DNA of 64,000 nt from Sphingomonadales bacterium (GTDB lineage Bacteria; Pseudomonadota; Alphaproteobacteria; Sphingomonadales; Sphingomonadaceae): the NCBI GenBank assembly GCA_016714795.1, contig JADKCA010000007.1, positions 124,001-188,000 on the forward strand, in the 5' to 3' direction. A program made the position numbers and the translations under genes. The notes under the pieces were generated by a model. It saw only the letters and a program-made list of their open reading frames with translations. It searched no databases and was not told where the DNA came from. Within the stretch, counting starts at the first letter, position 1, and every line of letters begins with the position of its first letter. This document shows positions 44,819 through 53,837 of this stretch, one piece after another.

Positions 44819-44923
44819 TCAGTTCGAGCTGGAGCGGTCACCGCCCCAGATGAACCATGCGATGATGACGCCCACGGCATAAGCCAGCAGCGCCGGGATC
44901 AGCGTAACGTATAAATTGGACAT
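44819..44923 (-). CDS. 34-residue single-span membrane microprotein
   Basis: A short gene of 34 codons on the minus strand, starting MSNLYVTLIPALLAYAVGVI and continuing through a WFIWGG segment to a DRSSSN tail. One TM helix covers about residues 5-26. It begins at ATG 44923 with AAGGGGG 7-8 bases upstream, 11 bases after the OmpA-like gene and 27 bases before the HhH gene, all on one strand. The clear ribosome-binding site and tight operon spacing argue that it is real. Function unknown; it may tie the two single-TM neighbours together. Confidence 0.75.
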   Translation of the reverse strand: MSNLYVTLIPALLAYAVGVIIAWFIWGGDRSSSN

Positions 44924-44934
44924 GACTGGCCCCC

Positions 44935-45507
44935 TTACTCGGCTGGTGCGACGGCTGGCGCCGCACTGGTGGCAACATGGAATTCGATGCGGCGGTTCTT
45001 CGCATTGGCAGCAGACGTCATCGCAGCCTCAAGCGGTTTGCTTTCGCCATAGCCCTTGGCCACCAGACGGTTCGCGGGAATACCGCGTTCCACCAGCGCC
45101 TTGGCGACAGAATCTGCGCGCGACTGGGACAGCGCCATATTGGCGGCATCGCCCCCCGTCAGATCGGTATGGCCCGCAATCTCGATGCTGGTGCCCTGAC
45201 AATCCTTGAGGCCGGACGCGACCGATTCGATCAGCGTCAGCGATTCGGCAGAGATGTTTGCGCCACCGCTGGCAAAATTGATGGTCTTGCCCTTGATGAC
45301 AGCATCCACACCCTGCTGGCAGACCTTCACGGCTTCTGCGGTGGCGGGCACTTCTGGCGCTGCGGCACCGGCGGCTCCGGCCTGCGCTGTCAGAGCGGCG
45401 GATTGTGCTTCGGCGCATTTCTCGCCGAACTTGCAGGGGCCATGCAGCACCCATGCAATGAGCGCGGTCACCACCGCCCCCAGAACCAGTTTCATCGTGT
45501 TGGACAT
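44935..45507 (-). CDS. OmpA-domain protein with N-terminal membrane anchor
   Basis: A 190-residue protein with an N-terminal TM (about 6-21) followed by a linker and a C-terminal OmpA/MotB peptidoglycan-binding domain (about 70-180): IEIAGHTDLTGG, SQSRADSVAKALVERGI and NRRIEFHV are diagnostic. There is no beta-barrel, so it probably sits in the inner membrane and reaches for peptidoglycan. First gene of the set with the microprotein and the tandem HhH protein. Confidence 0.88.
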   Translation of the reverse strand: MSNTMKLVLGAVVTALIAWVLHGPCKFGEKCAEAQSAALTAQAGAAGAAAPEVPATAEAVKVCQQGVDAVIKGKTINFASGGANISAESLTLIESVASGLKDCQGTSIEIAGHTDLTGGDAANMALSQSRADSVAKALVERGIPANRLVAKGYGESKPLEAAMTSAANAKNRRIEFHVATSAAPAVAPAE

Positions 45508-45693
45508 TGCACTTCCCTGTACAAAGGTTGCGACCGTGCCGGGGCATACCCCCGCCCACTGTGCCGCACCCTAACGGCACGCGGCGATTAGTCCAGTGGC
45601 TCCGACCCTATGCACCGACATTGGCTCAAGCTGTTGATTGCGGATTGGTTTTTCGAATATCGTCCCGAATCGGGACAGGTGCGATCCCGCCGA

Positions 45694-46293
45694 TCACCCC
45701 ACCCAGGCCGCAACCTCTTCTGCGATTCGGTTGGCTGCGGCGTTGAGCGCGATGCCCACCGGCACCGCCTCGACCACCGCCACGGGTTCGGATGCCTCGA
45801 ACCGGCGCGCCTCGACGGTCTTGCCCCCATCGCGTGAAATGACCGCGTCATAAATGATCACTGCCCGGCCAGAGCGCGCGTCCATGCCAAAGCTCTTGAT
45901 CTGTCCGGTCAGCCGGATGCCGGGTGTTACTGCAAACTGGCGCGGGTCGATCACCACCTTGCCGGTCTTGGCAGCCACGGTCTCGGACAAAAGCCGCTGG
46001 AACAAGCGCACGGGCGGTTCCACCCATACGGCATCTTTCACATAAGCGATGCTGACCGGCCCATCCTGCACCGCCACCCGGTTGGACATGATGGCCGCCG
46101 GTGCGGATGGCACAGCGATCACAATCGGCTGGCCCACGCCTGCTATGCGCGGAAGGTTTGATGTCTCAACGGCTTTCGTCGTCAGGCTCAGCAATTGCGC
46201 AGGTGGTTTGCCCCCTGCGCCGATATTCACACAGCCGCCCAGCAGCAAGGCCGCGGCCAATAGTGCAACACCCGATGTGCCCCGGATCATCAT
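45694..46293 (-). CDS. ABC-type lipid transport auxiliary lipoprotein
   Basis: A 199-residue lipoprotein (lipobox LLGGC, Cys21) of the ABC_trans_aux/PqiC group, the periplasmic partner of MCE (Mla/Pqi) transporters. Motifs: VAVPSAPAAI-type strand, AYVKDAVWVEPPVRLFQRLL. It overlaps mlaD by 4 bases and is the last gene of the mlaEFD operon. A 15-bp palindrome (GTCCCGA, centre A, TCGGGAC) at 45662-45676 follows its stop. Confidence 0.87.
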   Translation of the reverse strand: MMIRGTSGVALLAAALLLGGCVNIGAGGKPPAQLLSLTTKAVETSNLPRIAGVGQPIVIAVPSAPAAIMSNRVAVQDGPVSIAYVKDAVWVEPPVRLFQRLLSETVAAKTGKVVIDPRQFAVTPGIRLTGQIKSFGMDARSGRAVIIYDAVISRDGGKTVEARRFEASEPVAVVEAVPVGIALNAAANRIAEEVAAWVG

Positions 46294-47240
46294 TTCTTCC
46301 TCCCCGGTTCATAGTCAGGCAGCGCGGGTGCGCTCAGCAAGGCCCCTGCCCCGCCCTGATCAATCTTGTTGGCCACCGCACTCAATGAATCAGACATAGC
46401 ACGCAAATCGCGGATCAGCAGGCCGATTTCGGGCACGGTCTCGGTGGAAAGCGCACGCAGGCCGGGGCGTGCTTCGCCAATCGCGGCATCCAGCCCGGCC
46501 AGACTCTTCTGCGCCTGCTCCGCCGTCTTGCGCAGCTCGGCGATCATCGGCTTGCCCTCATCGGTTACCAGCGTGTTGGTGCTGCCCGCCAGCAGCGCGA
46601 TCTGTTCGGCGGCAACGCCCGCCTGCTTCACGGCAATCCGCGCTTCCGAAATGGTGGCGCGCATGTCCGGCCCGCCGCGCGCCAGCTCTCCGGTCAGTGA
46701 GTCGACATTGGTCAGGATGCTGCCGAACGCCTTCTGGTTCTTGTCATTGAGCAATTCGGTCAGCCGCTCGGTCAGGGTAGACAATCGCTCCACCAGTTGC
46801 GGAGCGTTGCTCAGCAAGGCCCCCAGTCCGCTGCGCTTGGTGGGGATCACGGGCGCACCTGCGGGGCCGACATCGGTGATTTCAGGCGCACCCTTCACCG
46901 CGCCGTCCAGCAACAGCGAGGAGGGGCCGGTAAAGCTACCCTGCAAGCTGGCGGTCGTGCCCTGAAGGATCGGCGTATCCGACTTCACCGAAATGCGGAC
47001 GCGCACAAATTCCGGGTTCTGCTTCCACAGCACGATTTCAGAGACCTGACCCAGCGGTACACCGTTGAACGAAACGCTGGAGCCCTTGGCCAGCCCTTCA
47101 ACCGACTGTTTGAAGAAAATGTCATAATCCTTCATCGTTCCGCCGCCGAGCCCGGCAATCCAGATGACAAAGGCCGTCAACGCCGCCAGCAGCACCAGCG
47201 TGACGCTGCCCACCAGAATATGGTTTGATCGCGTTTCCAT
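46290..47240 (-). CDS. mlaD: MlaD/MCE lipid-binding protein
   Basis: A 316-residue protein with one N-terminal TM (about 9-29), an MCE domain (about 38-115; FFKQSVEGLAKGSSVSFNGV) and a long helical C-terminal part. The MCE domain forms the hexameric lipid channel in Mla-type transporters that keep outer-membrane asymmetry. ATG 47240 (METRSNHILVG) is the family start; the longer frame to 47435 runs into mlaF and is rejected. Confidence 0.93.
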   Translation of the reverse strand: METRSNHILVGSVTLVLLAALTAFVIWIAGLGGGTMKDYDIFFKQSVEGLAKGSSVSFNGVPLGQVSEIVLWKQNPEFVRVRISVKSDTPILQGTTASLQGSFTGPSSLLLDGAVKGAPEITDVGPAGAPVIPTKRSGLGALLSNAPQLVERLSTLTERLTELLNDKNQKAFGSILTNVDSLTGELARGGPDMRATISEARIAVKQAGVAAEQIALLAGSTNTLVTDEGKPMIAELRKTAEQAQKSLAGLDAAIGEARPGLRALSTETVPEIGLLIRDLRAMSDSLSAVANKIDQGGAGALLSAPALPDYEPGRKK

Positions 47241-47247
47241 CAGCCCT

Positions 47248-48051
47248 TCATGCCCCCAATTGCCGGTTGCGATCAACCGTTGCTGTCGCCGCCCGTCCGC
47301 GCGGGCCGTTGAAATATTCCTCGATCCACGGATGCCCCGTGGCCAGCAGCTCCGGAATCGTGCCGCACGCGATGACCTGATGGTCAGCCAGCACCGCCAC
47401 CCGGTCGCAAATGGCATAAAGCGTGTCGAGATCATGCGTGATCAGGAACACGGTCAGCCCCAGCGTCTGTTGCAGGCTCTTGGTCAGCCGGTCAAAGGCA
47501 TCCGCACCGATGGGATCAAGGCCGGCCGTCGGCTCGTCCAGAAACAACAGCATCGGATCAAGCGCCAGCGCGCGCGCCAGCCCGGCGCGCTTCTTCATCC
47601 CGCCCGACAGTTCGGACGGGTATTTCGGCCCCGCCTCCGGCGGCAGGCCTGCCATGACGACCTTATAGGCCGCAATCTCGTCCAGCAGCGTCTGATCCAG
47701 ATCAGGATAATATTCGCGCAACGGCACCTGAATATTCTCGGCCACCGTCAACGTGGAAAACAGCGCGCCACCCTGAAACAGCACGCCCCAGCGGCGGCGA
47801 ATGTCCTGCGCTTCATCCTCTTCCTTGCCGATCATCGATTCGCCGAACACGGTCACTTCGCCCGCTTCGGGCTGCTTCAGGCCGATGATCGAGCGCAGCA
47901 GCACCGACTTGCCCGTGCCGGAGCCGCCGACCACGCCCAGAATCTCGCCATTGCGCACGTCCAGGTCCACCCCGTCATGCACGGTCTGGCTGCCGAAGCG
48001 GTTGACGATGCCGCGCACGCGGATCGCGATGGGATCCTGGAGGTCGATCAT
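47248..48051 (-). CDS. mlaF: Lipid ABC transporter ATPase MlaF
   Basis: A 267-residue ATPase with Walker A GGSGTGKSVL, signature LSGGMKKRAGLARAL, Walker B LLFLDEPTAGLDP and H-loop LITHDLDTL. The LSGGMKKR form is typical of the MlaF group. It overlaps mlaE by 4 bases and precedes mlaD by 7. Confidence 0.95.
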   Translation of the reverse strand: MIDLQDPIAIRVRGIVNRFGSQTVHDGVDLDVRNGEILGVVGGSGTGKSVLLRSIIGLKQPEAGEVTVFGESMIGKEEDEAQDIRRRWGVLFQGGALFSTLTVAENIQVPLREYYPDLDQTLLDEIAAYKVVMAGLPPEAGPKYPSELSGGMKKRAGLARALALDPMLLFLDEPTAGLDPIGADAFDRLTKSLQQTLGLTVFLITHDLDTLYAICDRVAVLADHQVIACGTIPELLATGHPWIEEYFNGPRGRAATATVDRNRQLGA

Positions 48052-49169
48052 GTCCAGCCAATCTTCGTGAAGAACACGGCGAAGAACGCATCAAGCACGA
48101 TGACAAGGAAGATCGCCTGCACCACGGCAGCGGTGGTTTTCAGGCCTACTTCCTCGGCATTGCCCTTCACCTGCATCCCTTGGTAACAGCCCGTCATCGC
48201 GATGATCAGGCCGAAAACCGGGGCTTTCACCAGCCCCACCCATACATCGGTGATCGGGATCACCTCCTGCAAGCGGCGGACATAAATGACCGGCGGCATT
48301 TCCAGCGAAAGCCAGCAGAACAGGCCGCCGCCGATGATCGAAATCAATGTCGCGAAAAAGCCCAGCAGCGGCATCATGAAAACCGACGCCAACAGACGCG
48401 GCAGCACCAGCGCCTCGATGGGAGAGACGCCAATGGTGCGCATTGCGTCTATCTCTTCGGTCAGTTTCATCGTGCCCAATTGCGCGGCGAAGGCAGAGCC
48501 TGAGCGACCCGCGACCATGATCGCCGTCATCAGCACACCCAGTTCGCGCGTGGTAATGCGTCCGATCAGGTTCACCGTCAGCGATTCCGCGCCGAACTGC
48601 GCCAGCTGCACCGCGCCCTGCTGTGCAATAACGATGCCGATCAGAAAGCTCATCAGCCCGACTATGCCCAGCGCGCGGATGCCCACCAGATCGAGCCGCT
48701 GGATCACCGCCTGCACCCGGAAGCGCGAGGGATGACGGATGGTGGAGCCGATGGCGACAAGGATCGAGCCGAAGAAGGAGAGCAGCCCGACCAGAGTCGC
48801 GCCCGCTTCTGTCACCGCCTCGCCGATTTCATTGAGCACGCGCAGCACCGGATTGATCGGCTCTGGCCGCATCTGCACCTGCCGGTCAGAGCGGGTGACG
48901 AGCGTGATCAGACGCTTGGCATCCTCGCTCGCATTGATGACGGTCGCGCCGTGATCCTGCTCCAGCCGATGGACGATCCACGCCCCAACCGTATCTACGC
49001 GCTCCACGCCCGCCATGTCGATCACGACAGGCGGCCCGTCCAGCGCATCGAGCCGCTTGTGCAAATTGCCGATGCGCGCCAGCGTCAACCGCCCGGAAAA
49101 GCGGATAACCCACCCTCCGTCCGTCAATTCTTCGGTGAAATCGGCCATTTCGGTCATCGCGGGTGACAC
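48048..49169 (-). CDS. mlaE: STAS-MlaE fusion: lipid ABC transporter permease
   Basis: A 373-residue fusion. Residues 1 to about 100 form a STAS domain (VVIDMAGVERVDTVGAWIV), which in E. coli is the separate protein MlaB; residues about 125-370 are the MlaE permease with ISFLIGIVIAQQG-like and GAFAAQLGTMKLTEEIDAMR-type sequence (here SAFAAQLGTMKLTEEIDAM). The GTG at 49169 is favoured, with AAGGAGAG 9 bases upstream; ATGs at 49157 and 49148 are alternatives. First gene of the mlaE-F-D-lipoprotein operon, divergent from the HAD gene. Confidence 0.94.
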   Translation of the reverse strand: MSPAMTEMADFTEELTDGGWVIRFSGRLTLARIGNLHKRLDALDGPPVVIDMAGVERVDTVGAWIVHRLEQDHGATVINASEDAKRLITLVTRSDRQVQMRPEPINPVLRVLNEIGEAVTEAGATLVGLLSFFGSILVAIGSTIRHPSRFRVQAVIQRLDLVGIRALGIVGLMSFLIGIVIAQQGAVQLAQFGAESLTVNLIGRITTRELGVLMTAIMVAGRSGSAFAAQLGTMKLTEEIDAMRTIGVSPIEALVLPRLLASVFMMPLLGFFATLISIIGGGLFCWLSLEMPPVIYVRRLQEVIPITDVWVGLVKAPVFGLIIAMTGCYQGMQVKGNAEEVGLKTTAAVVQAIFLVIVLDAFFAVFFTKIGWT

Positions 49170-49216
49170 TGCTGCATTCTCTCCTTACCCGCAAGCTGCA
49201 ATGCGATTATGGCGAA

Positions 49217-49909
49217 ATGATGCAGAGCCCGCCCCGCCAGAAACTCGCCATCTATGATATGGACAAAACCATCACACGCCGCGCGACCTTCGGGCCGTTC
49301 ATCCGGCACGTCATCACGCGCTACAAGCCCGGCCGCGCGGCCATGCTGCCCGCCATGGCTGCGGTCACTGCGGGTTATGGCCTCAACCTGATCAACCGTG
49401 CGCGACTGAAGGAAATCAATCTGGGCCTGCTGCTGGGCCGGGAGATCGACGCAAGCGAAGCCGCCGCCATGGCAGAGAGTTTCGCCATGGAAACGCGGCG
49501 CACCAATTTCCTGTCCGAAGCATTGCGACAAATCGCGGCAGACCGGGCAGCGGGGTATCGCATCGTGCTCGCCACCGCATCCTACCGCTTTTATGTGGAC
49601 GCCATCGCGCAACTGCTCGCCATTGAGGATGTCATCGCCACCCGCTGCCTCCCCTCCGGAGAGGGGGCGTTCCTGCCCCAGATTGCCGGGCAGAATTGCT
49701 ATGCAGAAGCAAAGCTGATGATGGTGAAAGACTGGCTGCGCACTGCGGGGCTGGCACGGCAGGATTGCCATATCCGCTTCTATTCGGACCATGTGTCAGA
49801 CGCGCCCTGCCTGGCATTTGCGGATGAAGCCTTTGCCACCAACCCGCACGCGCCGTTGCGTGAACTGGCGGACAAACGCGGCTGGCGCGTGCTGGACTGG
49901 CCGGAGTGA
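49217..49909 (+). CDS. HAD-IB family phosphatase
   Basis: A 230-residue haloacid-dehalogenase-like phosphatase of subfamily IB (SerB-like). Motif I is YDMDKTIT with Asp14 nucleophile and Asp16; motif II is LATASYRFY; motif III/IV is YSDHVSDAP. A helical cap follows motif I. Substrate unknown; phosphoserine or lipid-head-group phosphates are usual for the group. ATG 49217 was chosen over the upstream in-frame GTG/ATG because the gene diverges from mlaE only 47 bases away. Confidence 0.88.
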   Translation: MMQSPPRQKLAIYDMDKTITRRATFGPFIRHVITRYKPGRAAMLPAMAAVTAGYGLNLINRARLKEINLGLLLGREIDASEAAAMAESFAMETRRTNFLSEALRQIAADRAAGYRIVLATASYRFYVDAIAQLLAIEDVIATRCLPSGEGAFLPQIAGQNCYAEAKLMMVKDWLRTAGLARQDCHIRFYSDHVSDAPCLAFADEAFATNPHAPLRELADKRGWRVLDWPE

Positions 49910-49917
49910 GTTCGTCC

Positions 49918-50005
49918 CCGCCGTCCTGAGCCTGTCGAAGGACCGCTTTTTCTGGGCGCCGCCGATAAGATGAAGAACGGTCCTTCGACAGGCTCAGGAC
50001 GGCGG
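49918..50005. repeat. 28-bp inverted repeat pair (REP-like)
   Basis: Arms at 49918-49945 and 49978-50005 are exact reverse complements around a 32-base spacer. The core CCTGAGCCTGTCGAAGG is a sequence I know to recur between genes in sphingomonads; when read as protein it gives the spurious AVLSLSKD. It starts 9 bases after the HAD gene stop and may end its transcript. Confidence 0.9.
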
Positions 50006-50045
50006 AGGTGAATGCCTCCCCCTTGCGCCCCGCGCCATAGCCCCT

Positions 50046-50972
50046 ATGCGCAAAATCGTGCCAGCGCCTGCTCCCACCACGGTTTCCGAACGCCGCCTCT
50101 ATGCCATGGGCCTGCGCCTGTGTTCGACTGCGCTGCTGGCGAGCATGGGGGCGCTGATCAAGGCGGTCTCTGAAACGGGCGTGAAGCTGCCCGAAATCAT
50201 GTTCTGGCGGCAGGCTTTTGCGGTTCCGGTGATTCTGTTCTGGGCCTATGGGACGGTCGGCATACCATCCTTGCAAACGCATCAGTTCAAGCTCCATCTG
50301 CGTCGCAGCGGAATGAGCCTTGTCGGGATGACGCTCAACTTCGGATCGGTGCTGCTGCTGCCGCTGGCGGAAGCCACCACGATCAGCTTCACCGTGCCAC
50401 TATTCGCGACGATCCTTGCCGCGCTGCTGCTGGGAGAGCGCGTGGGCAAGCATCGCTGGTTGGCAGTGGCGTGCGGTTTTCTGGGCGTGCTCGTCGTCAC
50501 CCAGCCGGGGCGCTCGCCCATTCCGCTCGATGGCGCGCTGGTAGCGCTGGGATCTTCCTTCATGGTCGCGCTCATTTCCACGCAAGTCCGCGATATGGCG
50601 AAGACAGAGGGGCCGGTGACGATCACCTTCTGGTTCTCCTTCCTCGGCATGTTTCCGCTCGGCCTGCTACTGCCCTGGTTTTCGACACCGCTTGTCGGTC
50701 ATCAATGGCTGTTGCTGATCGGCATCGGCATATTGGGAGCTGGCGGGCAGATGATGATGACGGCCTCGCTCCGCTATGCCCCGCTCTCCACTGTGGTGGC
50801 CATGGACTATTCCGCGCTGATCTGGTCGACGCTGATCGGCTATGCCTATTGGGATCATCTGCCACCCAACAGTACATGGGTGGGCGCGCCGATCATCGTG
50901 GCGAGCAGCGCCTATATCTTCTGGCGCGAGCGTCGCCTCTCCATCGAACGGCAGGCAGAGACTGCTGCATAA
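50046..50972 (+). CDS. DMT family (EamA) transporter
   Basis: A 308-residue membrane protein with ten predicted TM helices in two EamA halves (about 20-150 and 165-295). Motifs: LPLAEATTISFTVPLFATIL and the second-half SLRYAPLSTVVAMDYSAL. Likely exports or imports a small metabolite; substrate unknown. 40 bases downstream of the REP-like repeat. Confidence 0.9.
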   Translation: MRKIVPAPAPTTVSERRLYAMGLRLCSTALLASMGALIKAVSETGVKLPEIMFWRQAFAVPVILFWAYGTVGIPSLQTHQFKLHLRRSGMSLVGMTLNFGSVLLLPLAEATTISFTVPLFATILAALLLGERVGKHRWLAVACGFLGVLVVTQPGRSPIPLDGALVALGSSFMVALISTQVRDMAKTEGPVTITFWFSFLGMFPLGLLLPWFSTPLVGHQWLLLIGIGILGAGGQMMMTASLRYAPLSTVVAMDYSALIWSTLIGYAYWDHLPPNSTWVGAPIIVASSAYIFWRERRLSIERQAETAA

Positions 50973-51029
50973 GGTCTGATTTGCTGCCATAAACCGCCAA
51001 AGCGTCGCGAATCAGGGGGAGCCAATACC

Positions 51030-52268
51030 ATGCAGCGTATCGCAATCGGACTGTTGGGGATTGCCGCCATCATCGGCATTGCCGTGCTGTTTTCGTCCAA
51101 TCGCCGCCATATCCGGCTTCGCGTGGTGGGCGCGGCGTTCGCGCTGCAAGCCACGATTGCGGTGCTGGTGCTCTACACGCCCTGGGGTAAATCGGCGATC
51201 GGCACCCTGTCTGATGGTGTTGCCAATCTGCTGGGTTACGCACAGGCGGGAACGGATTTTCTGTTCGGCAATCTCGCCAAGCCGGAACTGGGCGGGTTCA
51301 GCTTTGCGATCTCGGCGCTGCCGGTCATCATCTTCTTCGCCTCGCTGGTGTCGATCCTCTATTATCTGGGGGTGATGCAGTTCATCATCAAATGGGTGGG
51401 CGGCGGCATCCAGAAGATCACGGGCATCAGCAAAGTCGAATCGCTCGGCGCTGCCGCCAATATCTTCGTGGGGCAAAGCGAGGCCCCGCTGGTCATCCGC
51501 CCCTATCTGGCGGGGATGACGCCATCGCAGCTCTTCACGATCATGACAGTCGGCATGGCGGGCGTGGCGGGCACGATCCTGGCGGCCTATGGAAAAATGC
51601 TGGGCAAGGATATGCTGCCCTTTCTGCTCGCCGCCGCCTTCATGTCTGCGCCCGGCGGCATCCTGATGGCCAAGCTGATGATGCCGGATGATCCGGCCGA
51701 TCTGGGGCATGAGCCCGAAGTGGAAGGCGAAATCACGTTCGGCGATGAAAAGCCTGCCAACATCATCATGGCAGCATCCGAAGGCGCGCAGACCGGGGTG
51801 AAGCTGGCGGTTGCCGTCGGCGCGATGGTGCTGGCCTTTGTGGCACTTGTCGCACTCGCCAATGGACTGCTGAGCGGGATCGGAGACCGGATCGGCCTGC
51901 CCGGCCTGTCCTTCCAATATCTGCTGGGCGAGATTTTCCGCCCCGTCATGGCGTTGCTCAACGTGCCCTGGGCCGAAGCGGACATTGCGGGCGGGCTGTT
52001 TGGCACCAAACTGGTGCTCAACGAATTCGTGGCATTCCAGATGCTCGGCCCCATCAAGGCGAACCTTGCGCCCGTCACCGTCGCGGTCTCCACCTTCGCG
52101 CTGTGCGGCTTTGCCAATTTCAGCTCGATTGCGATCCAGTTGGCAGTGACCGGAAGCCTCGCCCCCAATCAGCGCGCCACCATCGCACGGCTCGGCCTCA
52201 AGGCCCTGCTGGCAGGCTCGCTGGCCAATCTGATGAGCGGGGCGCTGGCGGGGCTCTTGCTGGGGTAA
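51030..52268 (+). CDS. nupC: Concentrative nucleoside transporter (NupC/CNT)
   Basis: A 412-residue CNT family permease that imports nucleosides with protons or sodium. The family motifs are present: FVGQSEAPLVIRPYL in the first half and TKLVLNEFVAFQMLG plus CGFANFSSIAIQ in the second. About ten TM segments. It is convergent with the emrB gene, the stops being only 3 bases apart with no room for a terminator between. Confidence 0.93.
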   Translation: MQRIAIGLLGIAAIIGIAVLFSSNRRHIRLRVVGAAFALQATIAVLVLYTPWGKSAIGTLSDGVANLLGYAQAGTDFLFGNLAKPELGGFSFAISALPVIIFFASLVSILYYLGVMQFIIKWVGGGIQKITGISKVESLGAAANIFVGQSEAPLVIRPYLAGMTPSQLFTIMTVGMAGVAGTILAAYGKMLGKDMLPFLLAAAFMSAPGGILMAKLMMPDDPADLGHEPEVEGEITFGDEKPANIIMAASEGAQTGVKLAVAVGAMVLAFVALVALANGLLSGIGDRIGLPGLSFQYLLGEIFRPVMALLNVPWAEADIAGGLFGTKLVLNEFVAFQMLGPIKANLAPVTVAVSTFALCGFANFSSIAIQLAVTGSLAPNQRATIARLGLKALLAGSLANLMSGALAGLLLG

Positions 52269-52271
52269 GAC

Positions 52272-53837
52272 CTATTCGCTCACCGGCGGTGGCGCGCTGC
52301 CGGGGGCCATGTTCGGCATTTTGAGCAGGAACGCCATCGGCACAAAACAGAGGACGACGATTGCCATCATCTGGAAATCATCCAGATAGGCGATCATCGC
52401 CGCCTCCCTGTTCACCATGCCATCGATCACGCGCATCAACCCTTCGCCGACACTGCCCAGTCGTTCGGCAGTCGCGCCGGGATCTACGCCCGGCATGTTA
52501 TAGGGCGTAACATGCTGCACCAGATCGGCATGGCTGACCTGGATGTTGCGCGCCAGCATGGTCGTTACCAGCGAAATGCCCATGCTGGCGCCCACATTGC
52601 GCATCAGGTTCATCAGTCCGGAGCCATCGGTGCGAAAAGCTGGGGGAATGTTGGAAAAGGCGATGACGTTCATCGGCATGAAGGTCAGCCCCATGCCAAG
52701 CCCCTGCACCAACCCCACGATAATGATGTCGGACTTGCCCATGCTTGATGTCCAGCCGGTCATTTCCCACAAGGACCAGGCCGCCACTGTGTAGCCAAAG
52801 GCCACCATATAACGCAGATCGATCTTGCCCAGCAGGCGATTGGCCACGATCATGGTGATGAAGATGCCCACCCCGCGCGGGGCCAGCAGCACGCCGGTAT
52901 CAAATACGGTATAGCCATAGATATTCTGAAGCAGCGGCGGCAGCAGCGCCGAAATGGCAATCATCATGATTCCCATCAGGATCATGAACACCAGCACCAT
53001 CAGGAAATTCCTGTCTCCCACCAGTTCCTTGGGGAACAGCGGATTATCCGTGGTGCGGATATGGATGAAAAAGACCCACAGGAAGCTGATCGCCAAGCCG
53101 CATTCGATGATGATTTCCCAGCTGTCGAACCAGTCCTTGTGCTGGCCGCGATCGAACATCAGTTGCAGCGCAGCCAGCCCCAAGGCGAAGGCGGAAAAGC
53201 CGAACAGATCGAGCTTGCGGTCTACAATCGGGCGCGAGGGAAGCAGCCACCAGAGCACGAACAATGTCGGGATGCCGATGGGCAGGTTGACGTAAAACAC
53301 CCAGCGCCAATTGAGGCTCTCCGTCAGCCAGCCGCCGATCATCGGGCCGGATATAGGCGCGATCATCACCGCCATGCCCCACAAAGACATGGCCCGCGCC
53401 TGTTTGGAGGGCGCGGTTATGTCCAGCATGATCGTCTGGCCCAGCGGGCCGATGAACGCCGCGCAAAAGCCCTGCAAGATACGGAAAATCACCATTTGCG
53501 TCAGGTTCGCCGCTGCACCGCACAGCATCGACGTGACAATGAACGCAGCCACCACAAACAGGAACAGGCGGCGCGAGCCAAAGCGGTCTGAAACCCAGCC
53601 GACAATCGGTGTCGCCACGGCACCTGCGATGATGAAGCTGGTCAACACCCATGTGACGCTGTCCAACGACGCGCCCAGGCTGGACTGCATATGCGGAATG
53701 GCAACATTGGCGATGGTCGCATCCAGAAACTGGATGACGGACGCGCCCATTACCGCGGCCATCAGCAGGCCGGGATGCCGGCACGGCAGCGCGGGAACAT
53801 CCGCCTGCCCCGCTGATCCGAAACTAACGCTTGCCAT
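52272..53837 (-). CDS. emrB: DHA2 family multidrug efflux permease (EmrB-like)
   Basis: A 521-residue major facilitator with 14 predicted TM helices. Motif A is GWVSDRFGSRR; motif C region is PISGPMIGGWLTESLNWRW, the DHA2 hallmark. Together with the EmrA-like adaptor gene upstream it should form a tripartite pump reaching an outer-membrane channel. ATG 53837 overlaps the emrA stop by 14 bases; a start at 53879 would overlap further. Regulated by the MarR-type gene at the head of the operon. Confidence 0.93.
   Translation of the reverse strand: MASVSFGSAGQADVPALPCRHPGLLMAAVMGASVIQFLDATIANVAIPHMQSSLGASLDSVTWVLTSFIIAGAVATPIVGWVSDRFGSRRLFLFVVAAFIVTSMLCGAAANLTQMVIFRILQGFCAAFIGPLGQTIMLDITAPSKQARAMSLWGMAVMIAPISGPMIGGWLTESLNWRWVFYVNLPIGIPTLFVLWWLLPSRPIVDRKLDLFGFSAFALGLAALQLMFDRGQHKDWFDSWEIIIECGLAISFLWVFFIHIRTTDNPLFPKELVGDRNFLMVLVFMILMGIMMIAISALLPPLLQNIYGYTVFDTGVLLAPRGVGIFITMIVANRLLGKIDLRYMVAFGYTVAAWSLWEMTGWTSSMGKSDIIIVGLVQGLGMGLTFMPMNVIAFSNIPPAFRTDGSGLMNLMRNVGASMGISLVTTMLARNIQVSHADLVQHVTPYNMPGVDPGATAERLGSVGEGLMRVIDGMVNREAAMIAYLDDFQMMAIVVLCFVPMAFLLKMPNMAPGSAPPPVSE

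Noticed and set aside
45662..45676. Palindrome after the Mla lipoprotein gene as a terminator
   Set aside because: Seven-bp stem with one-base centre and no T-run; left unassigned.
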